Positions 33,274-41,663 of a stretch of 45,307 nucleotides of DNA are shown in pieces (the first letter of the stretch is position 1; every line of letters starts with the position of its first letter). The notes beneath the pieces were generated by a model that saw nothing but the letters and a program-made list of their open reading frames with translations, was not told the origin of the DNA and searched no databases. This DNA comes from Labrenzia sp. DG1229 (GTDB lineage Bacteria; Pseudomonadota; Alphaproteobacteria; Rhizobiales; Stappiaceae): NCBI RefSeq assembly GCF_000521215.1, contig NZ_KI928940.1, forward strand, positions 241,736 through 287,042. The letters run 5' to 3'. A program made the position numbers and the translations under genes.

Positions 33274-33942
33274 TCAGTCAATTTTGATGTGATCTTCGGG
33301 TGTCAGACCAAGGCGGCCATCGACATAGGTACCGCAGCGTTGGAGCAAATCGTCCATGTCGTTTTCAAAGAAGTGATTGGCGCCAGGGATTGTCTCGTGA
33401 TCGATCACAATGCCTTTTTGGGTTTTCAGCTTGTCGACCAGGGTCTGGACATCCTTTTGCGGGACAACCTTGTCGTTGTCACCATGAATGATCAGACCTG
33501 AAGAAGGGCAAGGGGCAAGAAACGAGAAATCATGCAGGTTTGCCGGCGGAGCGACGGAAATGAAACCTTCGACTTCGGGGCGGCGCATTAGCAACTGCAT
33601 ACCGATCCACGCGCCGAAGGAAAACCCGCCGATCCAGCAGGCACGAGCATCAGGATGAACAGTCTGCACCCAATCGAGTGCAGCGGCCGCGTCGGACAAT
33701 TCACCCTGTCCATGATCAAATGTGCCCTGAGACCGGCCCACGCCACGAAAATTGAACCGCAGGACAGCAAATCCACGCCGAGCGAACATGTAATACATCT
33801 GATAGACGATTTGGTTGTTCATCGTACCGCCGAATTGCGGATGCAGATGAAGAACCAGGGCAATTGGTGCGTTGCGTTTTTTCGCGGGATGGAACCGGCC
33901 CTCGAGCCGGCCGGCGGGACCGTTGAAGATCACCTCAGGCAT
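33274..33942 (-). CDS. Alpha/beta-hydrolase family protein
   Basis: The 222-residue protein is an alpha/beta hydrolase of a widespread bacterial group. It opens MPEVIFNGPAGRLEGRFHPA, has the oxyanion-side HLHPQFGGTMNN and RFNFRGVGRSQG, the nucleophile elbow GGFSFGAWIG (G-x-S-x-G), an acid in HGDNDKVVP and the histidine in PGANHFFEND. The catalytic triad therefore looks complete. The substrate is unknown. It is divergent from the suf operon across a 298-bp gap. Confidence 0.88.
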   Translation of the reverse strand: MPEVIFNGPAGRLEGRFHPAKKRNAPIALVLHLHPQFGGTMNNQIVYQMYYMFARRGFAVLRFNFRGVGRSQGTFDHGQGELSDAAAALDWVQTVHPDARACWIGGFSFGAWIGMQLLMRRPEVEGFISVAPPANLHDFSFLAPCPSSGLIIHGDNDKVVPQKDVQTLVDKLKTQKGIVIDHETIPGANHFFENDMDDLLQRCGTYVDGRLGLTPEDHIKID

Positions 33943-34065
33943 GAAGCGCTATGTCCTTGTCATTTTGTCGCGCCACGTTAGGCGGGCGCGGGAATTGGAG
34001 TTCTGTCTACGTGGTTTCCCGTAAGTCTAAACTTGACTCTTAGCCTCCAAGTTTCTAGAACCCTG

Positions 34066-34082
34066 TTTAGAATTATTCGAAA
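34066..34082 (+). promoter_or_regulatory. Candidate Irr box (iron control element) upstream of the suf operon
   Basis: TTTAGAATTATTCGAAA differs by one base from the palindrome TTTAGAA-N3-TTCTAAA described as the Irr-binding site in alphaproteobacteria. It lies 175 bp before the first suf gene. About 35 bp upstream is ACTTGACT (34031-34038), which resembles half of an IscR-type site. Irr control of suf genes by iron/haem status is known in related bacteria; whether this site is used is inference. Confidence 0.55.
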
Positions 34083-34240
34083 GTTTGCACCACCCCCCAA
34101 AAGGCAGGCGAGCTCGGTTCGACCGGTTGGGAGGTGTTATCGTCATCACAGCGGAAAATATCAAGTTTTTCGAACATGTGCTTGGCATTTCAGTGAATTT
34201 TCGATGCCGTGAAACCGTCGATCTTGACTTTTGAGGGCTC

Positions 34241-35410
34241 ATGTCACGTCGATCAGACCCGATTTATCTCGATCACAACGCAGGTACGTCTTTGCGTGCC
34301 GGTGCGCGCGAGACCATGGTCGAGGTGTTGAACGACACGGGAAACGCGTCTTCGGTGCATGCACACGGGCGACGGGCGCGCGGCCGGATAGAGGAAGCAA
34401 GAGAGCACGTTGCGCGGCTTTGCGGCGAAAAAACCAGGGCTGTCACATTTGCTTCAGGTGGCACGGAAGCCAACATGACGGCGCTTTCGCCGGTCTGGCA
34501 GGACCAGGGCGCTCCAGTCTACCTCGACAAGCTTTACAGAAGCGCGGTCGAACATCCGTCGGTTTTGACTGGTGGAAGGTTCGCTGTCGCCGACCAGGTC
34601 GTCATTCCAGTGGATTGCGATGGCGTCTTGCAACTTCAGGAACTGAAGGAAGTCTTGAGAGATGCAGAGCCGGGATTGGTGTCGGTCATGGCTGCGAACA
34701 ACGAGACCGGTGTCATTCAACCGGTCGCGGAAATCGGCGCGGCTGCGCGTGAATGCGGTCATTTTTTCCATGTGGACGCTGTGCAGGCGGCAGGACGCAT
34801 CAAGATAGATATGGAGGCCTGGCTGTCCGATATTGTGACGCTCTCCGCTCACAAGATCGGCGGACCCCAGGGAATTGGTGCGACCGTCGTTCGTTCAACT
34901 GCGCGGGCTCCTTCTCCGTTGATGATTGGAGGCGGTCAGGAGAACTGGCGCAGGGGTGGAACGGAAAATGTTGCCGCAATCACCGGATTTGGTGCTGCGG
35001 CAATTGAAGCACTTGAAGAGACATCCGAAACGCGCCATGTGCTTCATCTGAAGACCCAGCTGGAAGCAGCGCTTCGAAGTATTTGTCCGTCAACGGTGAT
35101 TTTCGGTGAAAATGTCGACCGTCTTGCAAATACCTGCTGTTTTGCCGTGCCTGGCATTCCCGCCGAAACTGCATTGATCGCTTTTGATCTGGAGCGCGTA
35201 TCTGTTTCGTCCGGATCTGCCTGCTCTTCCGGGAAAGTTTCGGTATCGCATGTGCTGACCGCAATGGGTGTGGAAGAGAGCCTTGCGCGATGCGCTCTAC
35301 GGATCAGCCTGGGCTGGAACACTTCCAGCGCAGACATCGCCGGCTTTCTTGATGTCTGGCCGAAGATAATCGACAGGCTCAATCCCGACGCGCGCCACGA
35401 GGCGGCGTGA
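34241..35410 (+). CDS. Cysteine desulfurase (IscS/NifS-like)
   Basis: This PLP enzyme releases sulfur from cysteine as a persulfide for Fe-S assembly. The 389-residue protein has PIYLDHNAGTSLRAGAR at the start, ASGGTEANMTAL, the histidine/aspartate FHVDAVQAAGR, the Schiff-base Lys205 in LSAHKIGGPQGIG, and the persulfide Cys near residue 327 in SSGSACSSGKVSVSHVL, the group I (IscS/NifS) loop. It is the first gene of the suf operon, 108 bp before sufB, and is distinct from the group II sufS later in the operon. Having two desulfurases in one operon is common in this order of bacteria. Confidence 0.93.
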   Translation: MSRRSDPIYLDHNAGTSLRAGARETMVEVLNDTGNASSVHAHGRRARGRIEEAREHVARLCGEKTRAVTFASGGTEANMTALSPVWQDQGAPVYLDKLYRSAVEHPSVLTGGRFAVADQVVIPVDCDGVLQLQELKEVLRDAEPGLVSVMAANNETGVIQPVAEIGAAARECGHFFHVDAVQAAGRIKIDMEAWLSDIVTLSAHKIGGPQGIGATVVRSTARAPSPLMIGGGQENWRRGGTENVAAITGFGAAAIEALEETSETRHVLHLKTQLEAALRSICPSTVIFGENVDRLANTCCFAVPGIPAETALIAFDLERVSVSSGSACSSGKVSVSHVLTAMGVEESLARCALRISLGWNTSSADIAGFLDVWPKIIDRLNPDARHEAA

Positions 35411-35518
35411 CCCGATAGTTCGGCGGGAAACCGCCTGAGTAATGGCGCAGGAAGAAAATGATCCTGCGCGCTGAATGATCAAGAAACGGGCGTGGTGCCC
35501 GTCAAATGGAGGCAAGGG

Positions 35519-36991
35519 ATGCCAGCTGTACAGGAAACCATCGATCAGGTGAAAGCCATCGATGTTGACCAGTATAAATACGGCTTTGTAACCGACATCG
35601 AGTCGGAAAAAGGCGCAAAGGGTCTTTCGGAAGAGACCGTCCGTTTTCTGTCTGCCAAGAAGAACGAACCGGAATGGATGACGGAATGGCGTCTCGACGC
35701 GCTGCGCCGTTTCAAGCAGCTCGAAGAGCCGAGTTGGGCACGTGTTTCCTATCCCAGGATCGATTTTGACGATCTCTATTACTGGGCGGCGCCGAAATCC
35801 GTCGAGGGTCCGAAGAGCCTTGATGAGGTCGACCCAGAGCTCCTGGAAACTTATGCAAAGCTCGGTATTCCGCTTGCAGAGCAGGAAATTCTGGCCGGTG
35901 TGGAGCCAAAAAACCGCGTCGCGGTCGATGCCGTCTTCGATTCGGTTTCCGTCGTCACAACATTCAAGGAAGAGCTGAAGAAAGCCGGGGTGATATTCTG
36001 CTCGATCTCTGAGGCACTGCGGGAGTATCCGGACCTTGTAAAGAAGTATCTCGGTTCCGTGGTTCCGGTTACCGACAATTTCTACGCGACGCTGAATTCG
36101 GCCGTCTTTTCCGATGGATCCTTCGTCTATATCCCGGAAGGTGTTCGCTGCCCGATGGAACTGTCGACCTATTTCCGCATCAATGAACAGAATACGGGAC
36201 AGTTCGAACGTACGCTGATCATTGCCGAAAAAGGGTCCTACGTTTCCTATCTGGAAGGCTGCACGGCGCCGCAACGTGACGAAAACCAGCTGCATGCCGC
36301 TGTTGTCGAACTTGTTGCGCTCGATGATGCGGAAATCAAGTATTCCACGGTGCAGAACTGGTTCCCTGGAGACAAGGACGGCAAGGGCGGTATCTACAAT
36401 TTCGTCACCAAGCGTGGTGATTGCCGCGGCAAGAACTCAAAGATCTCCTGGACTCAGGTCGAGACCGGTTCCGCAATCACCTGGAAGTATCCGTCCTGTA
36501 TCCTTCGCGGCGAAAATTCGCGCGGCGAGTTCTATTCCATCGCTGTTTCCAACGGCTATCAGCAGGTCGACAGCGGCACCAAGATGATCCATCTGGGCAA
36601 GAATTCGTCCAGCCGCATTATCTCCAAGGGTATCTCCGCCGGCCGGTCCCAGAACACTTACCGCGGCCTGGTCTCGGCACACCGCAAGGCTTCGAATGCG
36701 CGCAACTTTACCCAGTGCGACTCGCTGCTGATCGGTCAGGACTGTGGAGCACACACCGTGCCCTATATCGAGAGCAAGAACGCGTCGGCCCAGTTCGAAC
36801 ACGAGGCAACCACATCGAAGATCTCGGACGATCAGATGTTCTACTGCCTGCAGCGTGGATTGACTGAAGAAGAGGCGGTGGCGCTGATCGTCAACGGCTT
36901 CGTCAAGGACGTCATCCAGCAGCTGCCGATGGAATTCGCTGTCGAAGCACAGAAGCTGATTTCCATCAGCTTGGAAGGATCAGTGGGCTAA
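35519..36991 (+). CDS. sufB: Fe-S scaffold subunit SufB
   Basis: SufB is the main scaffold subunit of the SufBC2D complex that builds Fe-S clusters. ATG 35519 has GGAGGCAAGG in front of it; the product is 490 residues. The start is AVQETIDQVKAIDVDQYKYG. Core signatures include GSVVPVTDNFYATLNSAVFS, VRCPMELSTYFRINEQNTGQ, EGCTAPQRDENQLHAAVVEL and VQNWFPGDKDGKGGIYNFVT, followed by the beta-helix core with ETGSAITWKYPSCILRGENS and a C-terminal GLTEEEAVALIVNGFVKDV. All look intact. It is followed 33 bp later by a small membrane protein gene and then sufC. Confidence 0.97.
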   Translation: MPAVQETIDQVKAIDVDQYKYGFVTDIESEKGAKGLSEETVRFLSAKKNEPEWMTEWRLDALRRFKQLEEPSWARVSYPRIDFDDLYYWAAPKSVEGPKSLDEVDPELLETYAKLGIPLAEQEILAGVEPKNRVAVDAVFDSVSVVTTFKEELKKAGVIFCSISEALREYPDLVKKYLGSVVPVTDNFYATLNSAVFSDGSFVYIPEGVRCPMELSTYFRINEQNTGQFERTLIIAEKGSYVSYLEGCTAPQRDENQLHAAVVELVALDDAEIKYSTVQNWFPGDKDGKGGIYNFVTKRGDCRGKNSKISWTQVETGSAITWKYPSCILRGENSRGEFYSIAVSNGYQQVDSGTKMIHLGKNSSSRIISKGISAGRSQNTYRGLVSAHRKASNARNFTQCDSLLIGQDCGAHTVPYIESKNASAQFEHEATTSKISDDQMFYCLQRGLTEEEAVALIVNGFVKDVIQQLPMEFAVEAQKLISISLEGSVG

Positions 36992-37024
36992 CAAGGAAAC
37001 GCAATTGCGAGGTTTAATGCAGCG

Positions 37025-37387
37025 ATGGGTCGCGGTTCAGAATTTCAGGAACTGGGGATAGCACAGTCCCAAATTACGGCAGCCAAAACCCGAATGCAGG
37101 GCACGCAGGGGCTCGAAGCTCAACACAGATACATGCGTTTTTATCTAGCTGAGCTTTTCTTTGGCACACTTTTCGGAATGTTGCTGTTCGCAACAGTGGC
37201 GTTTTGGATCATCGACCGGAGTGTGGTTGCCTATGCAGCTTGGCCCTTGACCGTAGCGACTATCGGTTACGTCGCCACTAAGGTCTGGCGTAGCGTCGCA
37301 ATGCGCAAAAAAAGAGCGGAAGATCTTCGTCTTATGGCGAGTGAAAAAGACAAAACGGAAAACGAGACGGAAGCAAAGAATGCTTGA
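37025..37387 (+). CDS. Small membrane protein inserted between sufB and sufC
   Basis: The 120-residue protein is not one of the named Suf components and I cannot name its family. It has a soluble N-terminus with Gln-rich, helical sequence (IAQSQITAAKTRMQGTQGLE), two membrane segments (FFGTLFGMLLFATVAFWII and WPLTVATIGYVATKVW) and a strongly charged tail ending ETEAKNA. The stop lies eight bases inside sufC, so the two genes are translationally coupled, which argues that it is real and belongs to the operon. A membrane anchor or tether for the Suf complex is possible but not shown by any motif. Confidence 0.75.
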   Translation: MGRGSEFQELGIAQSQITAAKTRMQGTQGLEAQHRYMRFYLAELFFGTLFGMLLFATVAFWIIDRSVVAYAAWPLTVATIGYVATKVWRSVAMRKKRAEDLRLMASEKDKTENETEAKNA

Positions 37388-38135
37388 GATCAAAAACCTT
37401 CACGCCCGCATTGCGGAAGACGAAACGGAAATCCTGCGCGGCGTCAACCTGACTGTGAATTCGGGTGAAGTGCACGCCATCATGGGGCCGAACGGATCGG
37501 GCAAGTCCACTTTGTCTTATGTTCTTGCAGGCAAGGACGACTATGAGATCACCGAAGGCGAAGTGCTGTTCAACGGTGAAAACATGCTGGACATGGACCC
37601 CGACGAACGTGCGGCCGCCGGCATGTTCCTGGCGTTCCAGTACCCGATCGAGATCCCGGGTGTCGCGACCATGGAGTTCCTGAAGACGGCGATGAACGCG
37701 CAGCGCAAGGCGCGGGGCGAGGATTCATTGTCGATCCCGGATTTCATGAAAAGAGTCAAGGCGGCAGCCAACCATCTCAACGTTTCAATGGACATGCTGA
37801 AGCGTCCGCTCAATGTCGGGTTCTCGGGCGGTGAAAAAAAGCGGGCTGAAATTCTGCAGATGTCGCTGTTGGAGCCGAAGCTCTGCGTCCTTGATGAAAC
37901 GGATTCAGGTCTCGACATCGATGCGCTGCGTATCGTGTCGGATGGTGTCAACAAGTTGCGTTCTCCGGAGCGCGCCATGGTCGTGATCACACACTACCAG
38001 CGTCTGCTTGACCATATTGTTCCGGATGTCGTTCATGTTCTTTCCAAGGGCCGCATCGTCAAGACAGGCGACAAGGATCTGGCGCTGGAGCTGGAAAAGA
38101 ACGGTTATGCAGATTACGTCGATGCGGCGGCCTGA
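37380..38135 (+). CDS. sufC: Fe-S assembly ATPase SufC
   Basis: SufC is the ABC-type ATPase of the SufBC2D scaffold complex. From ATG 37380 the product is 251 residues, opening MLEIKNLHARIAEDETEILR. Walker A is GPNGSGKST at residues about 35-43, the ABC signature is FSGGEKKRAEILQMSLLEP, and the Walker B/D-loop is CVLDETDSGLDIDAL, as expected of SufC (Glu followed by Thr-Asp-Ser-Gly). The H-loop His is in VVITHYQRLLDHI. The start overlaps the small membrane protein gene by eight bases and sufD follows 14 bp downstream. Confidence 0.97.
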   Translation: MLEIKNLHARIAEDETEILRGVNLTVNSGEVHAIMGPNGSGKSTLSYVLAGKDDYEITEGEVLFNGENMLDMDPDERAAAGMFLAFQYPIEIPGVATMEFLKTAMNAQRKARGEDSLSIPDFMKRVKAAANHLNVSMDMLKRPLNVGFSGGEKKRAEILQMSLLEPKLCVLDETDSGLDIDALRIVSDGVNKLRSPERAMVVITHYQRLLDHIVPDVVHVLSKGRIVKTGDKDLALELEKNGYADYVDAAA

Positions 38136-38149
38136 GGGAGTAACGCGAC

Positions 38150-39469
38150 ATGAATGCCAGCGTACCCATTAAACACACCCAGGCTGAAAGCGATCTTTTC
38201 GAACGCTATGAGAGCGCCAGAGAGACCTTGGCGGGGTCGGTTGCCGTCTCCGCACTTCGCGAGGCGGCCGTCGACCAGCTTCGAGATCGTGGACTGCCGC
38301 ACCGCCGTGTTGAAGAATACAAGTATTCCGATCTGCGCGCCTTCATGAAAGCCGCCGCTCCACTTGCTGCTGCGGCAGAGCTTTCCCGCGTTCAGGCCAT
38401 TCTTGAAGACCAGGACCTTTTCGGTGGACTGGAGCGGTACAGGATCGTCATTGCCAACGGTTCATATCTGCCGACATTGTCTGACGTCGATGCATTGGCA
38501 ACTGAGGGTGTAACGGTAACAAATCTGAACGACGCTCTTTCAGGTGAGCACGGCGCACAGCTGCTTGCGCCCCCCAAATCGGGACAGAATGATGGCGTCG
38601 TTGCGCTCAACACCGCTTTTGTTCAAGGTGGTGTGATTGTCGATGTCGCCGAGGGCGCAGCCGTGTCAAGGCCGGTCGAACTGGTACAGGTCGCCGCGTC
38701 TTCCGGCGCACAGGCAACCCGGATCAAGGTGAGAGCGGGGACCGGCGCAAGCCTGCATTTGCTGGAAACTTTCATCGGCGATACGGCGGACGGCGAGGTC
38801 AATTCCGTCTTTGACTACGACATAGCCGACAAGGCGCATCTTGCAGCGACACGACTTATCGTGGGCAATTGCGATTCAGCGCGACTGCTCACGACCATCG
38901 CAACCATCGGTGCGGAAGCGGAATTCAGGTCATTGGGTTTCATGGCCGGTCCGAAATTCGCCAGAAACCAGCAGTTCATCAATTTCGTTGGAGAGAATTC
39001 CGAGGCGAAGATTTACGGTGTCACGATGGTTGGTCGCGATGATCTGGCCGATCAGACTCTGATCGTTGATCACGCGGTTCCGCATTGCAACAGTCGCGAG
39101 TTCTTCAAGACGGTACTCGACGGTCGGGCCAAGGGTGTCTACCAGGGGCGCATCAATGTTGCCCAGCATGCCCAAAAGTCCGACGGTGAAATGATGACCC
39201 AGGCCTTGCTCCTTTCCGAAGAAGCGGAAATGGCAAACAAGCCCGAGCTGGAAATTTTCGCCGACGACGTTATCTGTGCACATGGTGCGACCAGTGGACA
39301 GATTGACGAGGACCTTCTTTTTTATCTACGTGCTCGTGGCATTCCCGAAGCTGAAGCGAAAACGCTGCTGGTGCTCGCGTTTCTTTCTGAAGCGATTGAG
39401 GAATATGGCGAAGACGATGTGACGGAAGGGCTGGAAGCGCGCGTGCGCGACTGGCTTGCAAGTCACTAG
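38150..39469 (+). CDS. sufD: Fe-S scaffold subunit SufD
   Basis: SufD is the SufB paralogue completing the SufBC2D complex and needed for iron acquisition. The 439-residue protein has a helical N-terminal part (ALREAAVDQLRDRGLPHRRV, EEYKYSDL) and a beta-helix core. Near the end are DHAVPHCNSREFFKTVLDGR, AKGVYQGRINVAQHAQKSDG and ADDVICAHGATSGQIDEDLL, the conserved SufD C-terminal blocks with the interface His and Cys. Length and order in the operon are normal. Confidence 0.96.
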   Translation: MNASVPIKHTQAESDLFERYESARETLAGSVAVSALREAAVDQLRDRGLPHRRVEEYKYSDLRAFMKAAAPLAAAAELSRVQAILEDQDLFGGLERYRIVIANGSYLPTLSDVDALATEGVTVTNLNDALSGEHGAQLLAPPKSGQNDGVVALNTAFVQGGVIVDVAEGAAVSRPVELVQVAASSGAQATRIKVRAGTGASLHLLETFIGDTADGEVNSVFDYDIADKAHLAATRLIVGNCDSARLLTTIATIGAEAEFRSLGFMAGPKFARNQQFINFVGENSEAKIYGVTMVGRDDLADQTLIVDHAVPHCNSREFFKTVLDGRAKGVYQGRINVAQHAQKSDGEMMTQALLLSEEAEMANKPELEIFADDVICAHGATSGQIDEDLLFYLRARGIPEAEAKTLLVLAFLSEAIEEYGEDDVTEGLEARVRDWLASH

Positions 39470-39508
39470 GTCGCTTGCCGGCCTATTGAAAACAAGGAGC
39501 GGTGCCGA

Positions 39509-40765
39509 ATGACGGTCGCGACTGCACAAGACATGACACAGACGTCCGGCTATGATGTTGAGGCGATCCGGCGTGATTTCCCGATCCTTTCGCGGGAGGT
39601 TTACGGCAAGCCGCTCGTTTATCTGGACAACGGTGCATCCGCGCAAAAACCGAAGGCTGTCATTGATGCCGTAACCAGGGCCTATTCCGAAGAGTATGCC
39701 AACGTACACCGAGGTCTGCATTTCCTGTCCAACACGGCCACCGACAATTACGAGGCGGCACGGGAAAAGGTTCGTCGTTTCCTGAACGCCAAATCAGTCG
39801 ACGAGATCGTCTTCACAAAGTCGACCACGGAAGCGATCAACCTGGTGTCATACGGCCTTGGTCCGGACTATTTTGGTGAAGGCGATGAAATCGTGATCTC
39901 CATCATGGAGCATCATTCCAATATCGTACCCTGGCATTTTCATCGAGAACGGCACGGATCGAAGCTGAAATGGGTCTATGTCAGGGAAGATGGTTCCTTC
40001 GATCTGGACGCATTTGTCGATACGCTGAGCGACCGCACCAAGCTGGTCGCCATCACGCACATGTCGAACGTGCTTGGGACGGTGGTCCCCGTGAAGGAGA
40101 TTTGCCGGATTGCGCATGAGCGCGGCATCCCGGTCCTGGTCGACGGAAGTCAGGCTGCAGTGCATTTGCCGGTCGATGTCCAGGATTTGGACTGCGACTA
40201 CTACGTCTTCACCGGGCACAAGGTTTATGGTCCGTCTGGAATCGGTGTGCTCTGGGGCAAGCCTGAACGCTTGAATGCTTTGAGACCGTTCAATGGCGGA
40301 GGTGAGATGATCCTCGACGTTACCGAGGAGGCGATCACCTATAATGATCCTCCGCACCGGTTTGAAGCCGGTACACCGCCCATCGTTCAGGCGATCGGAC
40401 TGGGCGCTGCGCTGGACTACATGGATGAAATCGGGCGTGAGAACATCGCGCGCCACGAAGCGGACCTGAAAGACTACGCTCACCAGAAACTCAGGGAAAT
40501 CAACTCCCTCAGGATTTTTGGTGAGGCACCGGGCAAGGGCGCGATCGTTTCATTCGAGATCGAGGGCGCACATGCACATGATGTCGCCACGATTATCGAC
40601 CGGGCAGGGGTTGCAGTCAGAGCGGGCACGCATTGCGCACAGCCGCTCTTGGCAAGATACGGCGTAACCTCTACATGTCGGGCAAGTTTCGGGCTTTATA
40701 ACACGCGCGACGAAGTTGACGCGTTGTATGATGCCCTTTTGAAGGCACAGAGCTTTTTCGGGTAA
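39509..40765 (+). CDS. sufS: Cysteine desulfurase SufS
   Basis: SufS is the group II (CsdB-type) cysteine desulfurase feeding sulfur to the Suf machinery. The 418-residue product has YDVEAIRRDFPILSREVYGK, then YLDNGASAQKPKAVIDAV. The PLP lysine is Lys238 in VFTGHKVYGPSGIGVLWG and the persulfide cysteine is Cys376 in VRAGTHCAQPLLARYG, the RxGxHCA signature of group II. A SufS needs an acceptor such as SufE or SufU; none is in this window. It starts 39 bp after sufD, with AAGGAG in front of the ATG. Confidence 0.96.
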   Translation: MTVATAQDMTQTSGYDVEAIRRDFPILSREVYGKPLVYLDNGASAQKPKAVIDAVTRAYSEEYANVHRGLHFLSNTATDNYEAAREKVRRFLNAKSVDEIVFTKSTTEAINLVSYGLGPDYFGEGDEIVISIMEHHSNIVPWHFHRERHGSKLKWVYVREDGSFDLDAFVDTLSDRTKLVAITHMSNVLGTVVPVKEICRIAHERGIPVLVDGSQAAVHLPVDVQDLDCDYYVFTGHKVYGPSGIGVLWGKPERLNALRPFNGGGEMILDVTEEAITYNDPPHRFEAGTPPIVQAIGLGAALDYMDEIGRENIARHEADLKDYAHQKLREINSLRIFGEAPGKGAIVSFEIEGAHAHDVATIIDRAGVAVRAGTHCAQPLLARYGVTSTCRASFGLYNTRDEVDALYDALLKAQSFFG

Positions 40766-40778
40766 GGACGGACCCAAG

Positions 40779-41175
40779 ATGGAAAATGCGACGACGATAG
40801 ACAACCGGCGCGGATGGCGAGGAACTTCAGGCCGAAGTCACTGCCAAAAGCGCCATTCCCGTTGACGAACTCGACCGCCTGACGACCGATATCGTCGGCG
40901 CGCTGAAATCGGTATACGATCCGGAAATTCCTTGTGACATCTATGAGTTGGGATTGATCTACAAGGTCGATATCGAAGATGACCGGTCGATCAATATCGA
41001 CATGACCCTCACAGCACCAGGTTGCCCTGTTGCCGGTGAAATGCCTGGTTGGGTGCAGGATGCCGTTTCGGCAGTTGCCGGCGTCGGTCCGGTCAATGTC
41101 GATATGGTGTTCGATCCACCGTGGACACCGGACCGCATGTCGGACGAGGCAAAAGTCGCACTTAACTGGTATTGA
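40779..41175 (+). pseudogene. sufT: SufT / DUF59 Fe-S maturation protein, frameshifted near the N-terminus
   Basis: SufT proteins carry the MIP18/DUF59 domain and act in Fe-S protein maturation. ATG 40779, 13 bp after sufS, opens MENATTIDN, the family-like start, but the frame then fails (RRGWRGTSG and a stop). Another frame continues with ADGEELQAEVTAKSAIPVDE, then SVYDPEIPCDIYELGLIYKV, APGCPVAGEMPGW and PPWTPDRMSDEA, an intact DUF59 domain ending at 41175. The break lies in CCGGCGCGG at about 40808-40816, where loss of two bases (or gain of one) fits. In the second frame no start exists upstream of a TTG at 40948, inside the domain. It is either a sequencing error or a recent lesion. Confidence 0.8.
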
Positions 41176-41248
41176 GTTCGAAACCTTTTATCCGATAAGC
41201 TGACAACCTATATCAGGTTTTGGATAGTTGACGCTTAGCGAGGACTGA

Positions 41249-41626
41249 ATGGCTTCCGGTGGAAAATTCCAAGTCATGACCATGACTGACGCTGCCGCAG
41301 AGCGTGTCAGGGAACTTGTCGAAAACACGGATGAGAGCGCCGCCGGCTTGCGTGTCGGAATCACAAAAGGTGGCTGTGCCGGAATGGAATACACCATGAA
41401 CCTGGTGGAAGATGCCAAACCGGGCGATGACGTGATCGAGGACAAAGGCGCAAAACTCTTCGTTGATCCCTCAGCCGTGCTGTTTCTTCTTGGCACTGAA
41501 ATGGATTTCGAGATCACCAAATTCCGGTCGGGATTTGTGTTCAAGAACCCGAACGAAGTATCTGCCTGCGGCTGTGGCGAGTCCGTTTCGCTTCAGGCGG
41601 CAGATGTAAATGAGCTGGCGCGGTAA
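41249..41626 (+). CDS. sufA: A-type Fe-S carrier (SufA/IscA family)
   Basis: A-type carriers receive clusters from the Suf scaffold and pass them to apoproteins. The 125-residue protein has the three invariant cysteines in the usual contexts: Cys43 in KGGCAGMEYTM, and Cys107 and Cys109 in SACGCGESV at the C-terminus. It begins MASGGKFQVMTMTDAAAERV. It lies 73 bp after the sufT remnant and is the last recognisable suf gene. Confidence 0.94.
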   Translation: MASGGKFQVMTMTDAAAERVRELVENTDESAAGLRVGITKGGCAGMEYTMNLVEDAKPGDDVIEDKGAKLFVDPSAVLFLLGTEMDFEITKFRSGFVFKNPNEVSACGCGESVSLQAADVNELAR

Positions 41627-41663
41627 CACCGCAAGCGGACAAACTCCCTCCCAAGAGATCTCA

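Noticed and set aside
33231..33281. 17-residue extension of the GNAT protein
   Set aside because: It would be encoded by the rho-independent terminator of the upstream hydrolase gene.
35297..36295. 332-codon minus-strand open frame opposite the desulfurase/sufB junction
   Set aside because: It overlaps two clear genes on the other strand and the first sufB ribosome-binding region; shadow.
40948..41175. Short SufT from TTG 40948 as a functional gene
   Set aside because: The TTG lies inside the DUF59 domain after the conserved DPEIPCDIYE segment, so this start would remove the first conserved part of the domain.
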